From assembly GCA_030710605.1 (NCBI GenBank), contig CP092876.1, positions 65,844,115 through 65,908,114 of the forward strand: 64,000 bases of DNA. Direction: 5' to 3'. This DNA is from Cordylochernes scorpioides (lineage: Eukaryota > Arthropoda > Arachnida > Pseudoscorpiones > Chernetidae). Positions within the stretch are counted from its first letter, which is position 1, and each line of letters begins with the position of its first letter. This document shows, piece by piece, positions 62,055-64,000 of the stretch. The notes below the pieces were generated by a model. That model was not told the DNA's origin. It saw only the letters and a list, made by a program, of their open reading frames with translations, and searched no databases. The translations under genes and the position numbers were made by a program.

Positions 62055-64000
62055 CTGACCTTGTGGGGGGCGAGCACCCGGCGTGGTCTGGGGTGGTGGT
62101 CCTCTTCTTGTCTCGTGGGGCCGAGCACCCGGCGTGGTCTGGGGTGGTGGTCCTCTTCTTGTCTCGTAGGGCCGAGCACCCGGCGTGGTCTGGGGTGGTG
62201 GTCCTCTTCTTGTCTCGTAGGGCCGAGCACCCGGCGTGGTCTGGGGTGGTCCTCTTCTTGTCTCGTAGGGCCGAGCACCCGGCGTGGTCTGGGGTGGTTC
62301 TCTTCTTGTCTCGTAGGGCCGAGCACTCGGCGTGGTCTGGGGTGGTGGTCCTCTTCTTGTCTCGTAGGGCCGAGCACCCGGCGTGGTCTGGGGTGGTGGT
62401 CCTCTTCTTGTCTCGTAGGGCCGAGCACCCGGCGTGGTCTGGGGTGGTGGTCCTCTTCTTGTCTCGTGGGGCCGAGCACCCGGCGTGGTCTGGGGTGGTC
62501 CTCTTCTTGTCTCGTAGGGCCGAGCACCCGGCGTGGTCTGGGGTGGTGGTCCTCTTCTTGTCTCGTGGGGCCGAGCACCCGGCGTGGTCTGGGGTGGTCC
62601 TCTTCTTGTCTCGTAGGGCCGAGCACCCGGCGTGGTCTGGGGTGGTGGTCCTCTTCTTGTCTCGTGGGGCCGAACACCCGGCGTGGTCTGGGGTGGTGGT
62701 CCTCTTCTTGTCTCGTAGGGCCGAGCACTCGGCGTGGTCTGGGGTGGTGGTCCTCTTCTTGTCTCGTGGGGCCGAGCACCCGGCGTGGTCTGGGGTGGTG
62801 GTCCTCTTCTTGTCTCGTGGGGCCGAGCACTCGGCGTGGTCTGGGGTGGTGGTCCTCTTCTTGTCTCGTGGGGCCGAACACCCGGCGTGGTCTGGGGTGG
62901 TGGTCCTCTTCTTGTCTCGTAGGGCCGAGCACTCGGCGTGGTCTGGGGTGGTGGTCCTCTTCTTGTCTCGTGGGGCCGAACACCCGGCGTGGTCTGGGGT
63001 GGTGGTCCTCTTCTTGTCTCGTGGGGCCGAGCACCCGGCGTGGTCTGGGGTGGTGGTCCTCTTCTTGTCTCGTGGGGCCGAGCCCCCGGCGTGGTCTGGG
63101 GTGGTGGTGTTCTTCTTGTCTCGTGGGGCCGAGCACCCGGCGTGGTCTGGGGTGGTCCTCTTCTTGTCTCGTAGGGCCGAGCACCCGGCGTGGTCTGGGG
63201 TGGTTCTCTTCTTGTCTCGTGGGGCCGAGCCCCCGGCGTGGTCTGGGGTGGTGGTCCTCTTCTTGTCTCGTGGGGCCGAGCACCCGGCGTGGTCTGGGGT
63301 GGTGGTCCTCTTCTTGTCTCGTGGGGCCGAGCCCCCGGCGTGGTCTGGGGTGGTGGTGTTCTTCTTGTCTCGTGGGGCCGAGCATCCGGCGTGGTCTGGG
63401 GTGATGGTCCTCTTCTTGTCTCGTGGGGCCGAGCATCCGGCGTGGTCTGGGGTGGTGGTCCTCATGTTGTCTCGTGGGGCCGAGCACCCGGCGTGGTCTG
63501 GGGTGGTGGTCCTCTTCTTGTCTCGTGGGGCCGAGCCCCCGGCGTGGTCTGGGGTGGTGGTGTTCTTCTTGTCTCGTGGGGCCGAGCATCCGGCGTGGTC
63601 TGGGGTGGTGGTCCTCTTCTTGTCTCGTGGGGCCGAGCATCCGGCGTGGTCTGGGGTGGTGGTCCTCATGTTGTCTCGTGGGGCCGAGCATCCGGCGTGG
63701 TCTGGGGTGGTGGTCCTCATGTTGTCTCGTGGGGCCGAGCACCCGGCGTGGTCTGGGGTGGTGGTGTTCTTCTTGTCTCGTGGGGCCGAGCATCCGGCGT
63801 GGTCTGGGGTGGTGGTCCTCATGTTGTCTCGTGGGGCCGAGCATCCGGCGTGGTCTGGGGTGGTGGTCCTCATGTTGTCTCGTGGGGCCGAGCATCCGGC
63901 GTGGTCTGGGGTGGTGGTCCTCTTCTTGTCTCGTGGGGCCGAGCATCCGGCGTGGTCTGGGGTGGTGGTCCTCATGTTGTCTCGTGGGGCCGAGCATCCG
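62055..64000. repeat. 51-bp GC-rich minisatellite, about 38 copies, continuing beyond the window
   Basis: The unit runs CCTCTTCTTGTCTCGTGGGG, CCGAGCACCCGGCGTGG, TCTGGGGTGGTGGT (51 bp), with a 48-bp form lacking one GGT. Variants of single bases (GTAGGG/GTGGGG; CACCC/CATCC/CCCCC/CACTC; CTTCTT/CATGTT) are shuffled among units. Both strands are open in long frames (447 codons plus; 716 and 717 codons minus). That follows from the unit length being a multiple of three and its lack of stops. Confidence 0.95.

Noticed and set aside
61825..63997. Two 716/717-codon minus-strand frames and a 447-codon plus-strand frame
   Set aside because: They are the 51-bp minisatellite read in stop-free frames. 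Both strands and more than one frame are open, with no start context or homology.

Overview
This window comes from a eukaryotic genome that is AT-rich and full of transposable elements. BEL/Pao and Gypsy LTR retrotransposons, a Penelope-like element with a GIY-YIG domain, mariner/Tc1 fossils, a Helitron, tRNA-derived SINEs and U2 snRNA-derived repeats together point to an animal, most likely an arthropod. The species cannot be named from the sequence. There are no operons, no bacterial features and no rRNA genes. Only one stretch looks like an ordinary host gene: a GC-rich exon at 27121-28149 encoding a proline-rich protein with two membrane spans, resembling the TMEM200 family.

Layout. 1-1300: tail of a non-LTR reverse transcriptase, then a dead mariner. 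1590-2535: a 295-bp duplicated segment and a 27-bp minisatellite. 3445-12452: a dead BEL/Pao element on the minus strand (TSD AGTAG, tRNA-Phe-type primer site), broken inside its protease by a second, gag-protease-only BEL-like element on the plus strand (7335-10577, TSD GTGAT). 16501-19098: a Helitron with TC and hairpin-CTAG ends that contains a LINE-ORF1/gag-like ORF on its minus strand. 20370-22945: a Penelope-like element on the minus strand with a single frameshift. 22950-25010: hammerhead-ribozyme-bearing repeats, including a tandem array of about 300-bp monomers. 25560-26110: a dead Tc1-like transposase. 27121-28149: the host exon. 32258-39495: a young Gypsy element with intact gag and pol and LTRs that differ at one visible position. 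39640-52230: many foldback MITEs, SINEs, two U2-derived repeats and a 36-bp minisatellite. 52680-61700: more dispersed repeats, a SINE inside a perfect 132-bp palindrome, and a 15-bp/75-bp higher-order minisatellite. 62050-64000: a GC-rich 51-bp minisatellite running off the window end.

The most interesting signal is a set of hammerhead-type self-cleaving ribozyme cores. Two look catalytically complete: plus strand 24260-24297 and minus strand 41025-40984. Several are decayed. One family is arranged in tandem at about 300-bp spacing next to a Penelope-like element, which is how animal retrozymes are built. Hammerhead-like cores also sit in both arms of several foldback elements (39643-39875, 40225-40480, 50169-50370, 52022-52230). 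Two further palindromes (22-bp arms at 23020/23129, 132-bp arms at 54822/55030) look like snap-back events in related small retroelements. A shared foldback origin is inference; the motifs and symmetry are visible directly.
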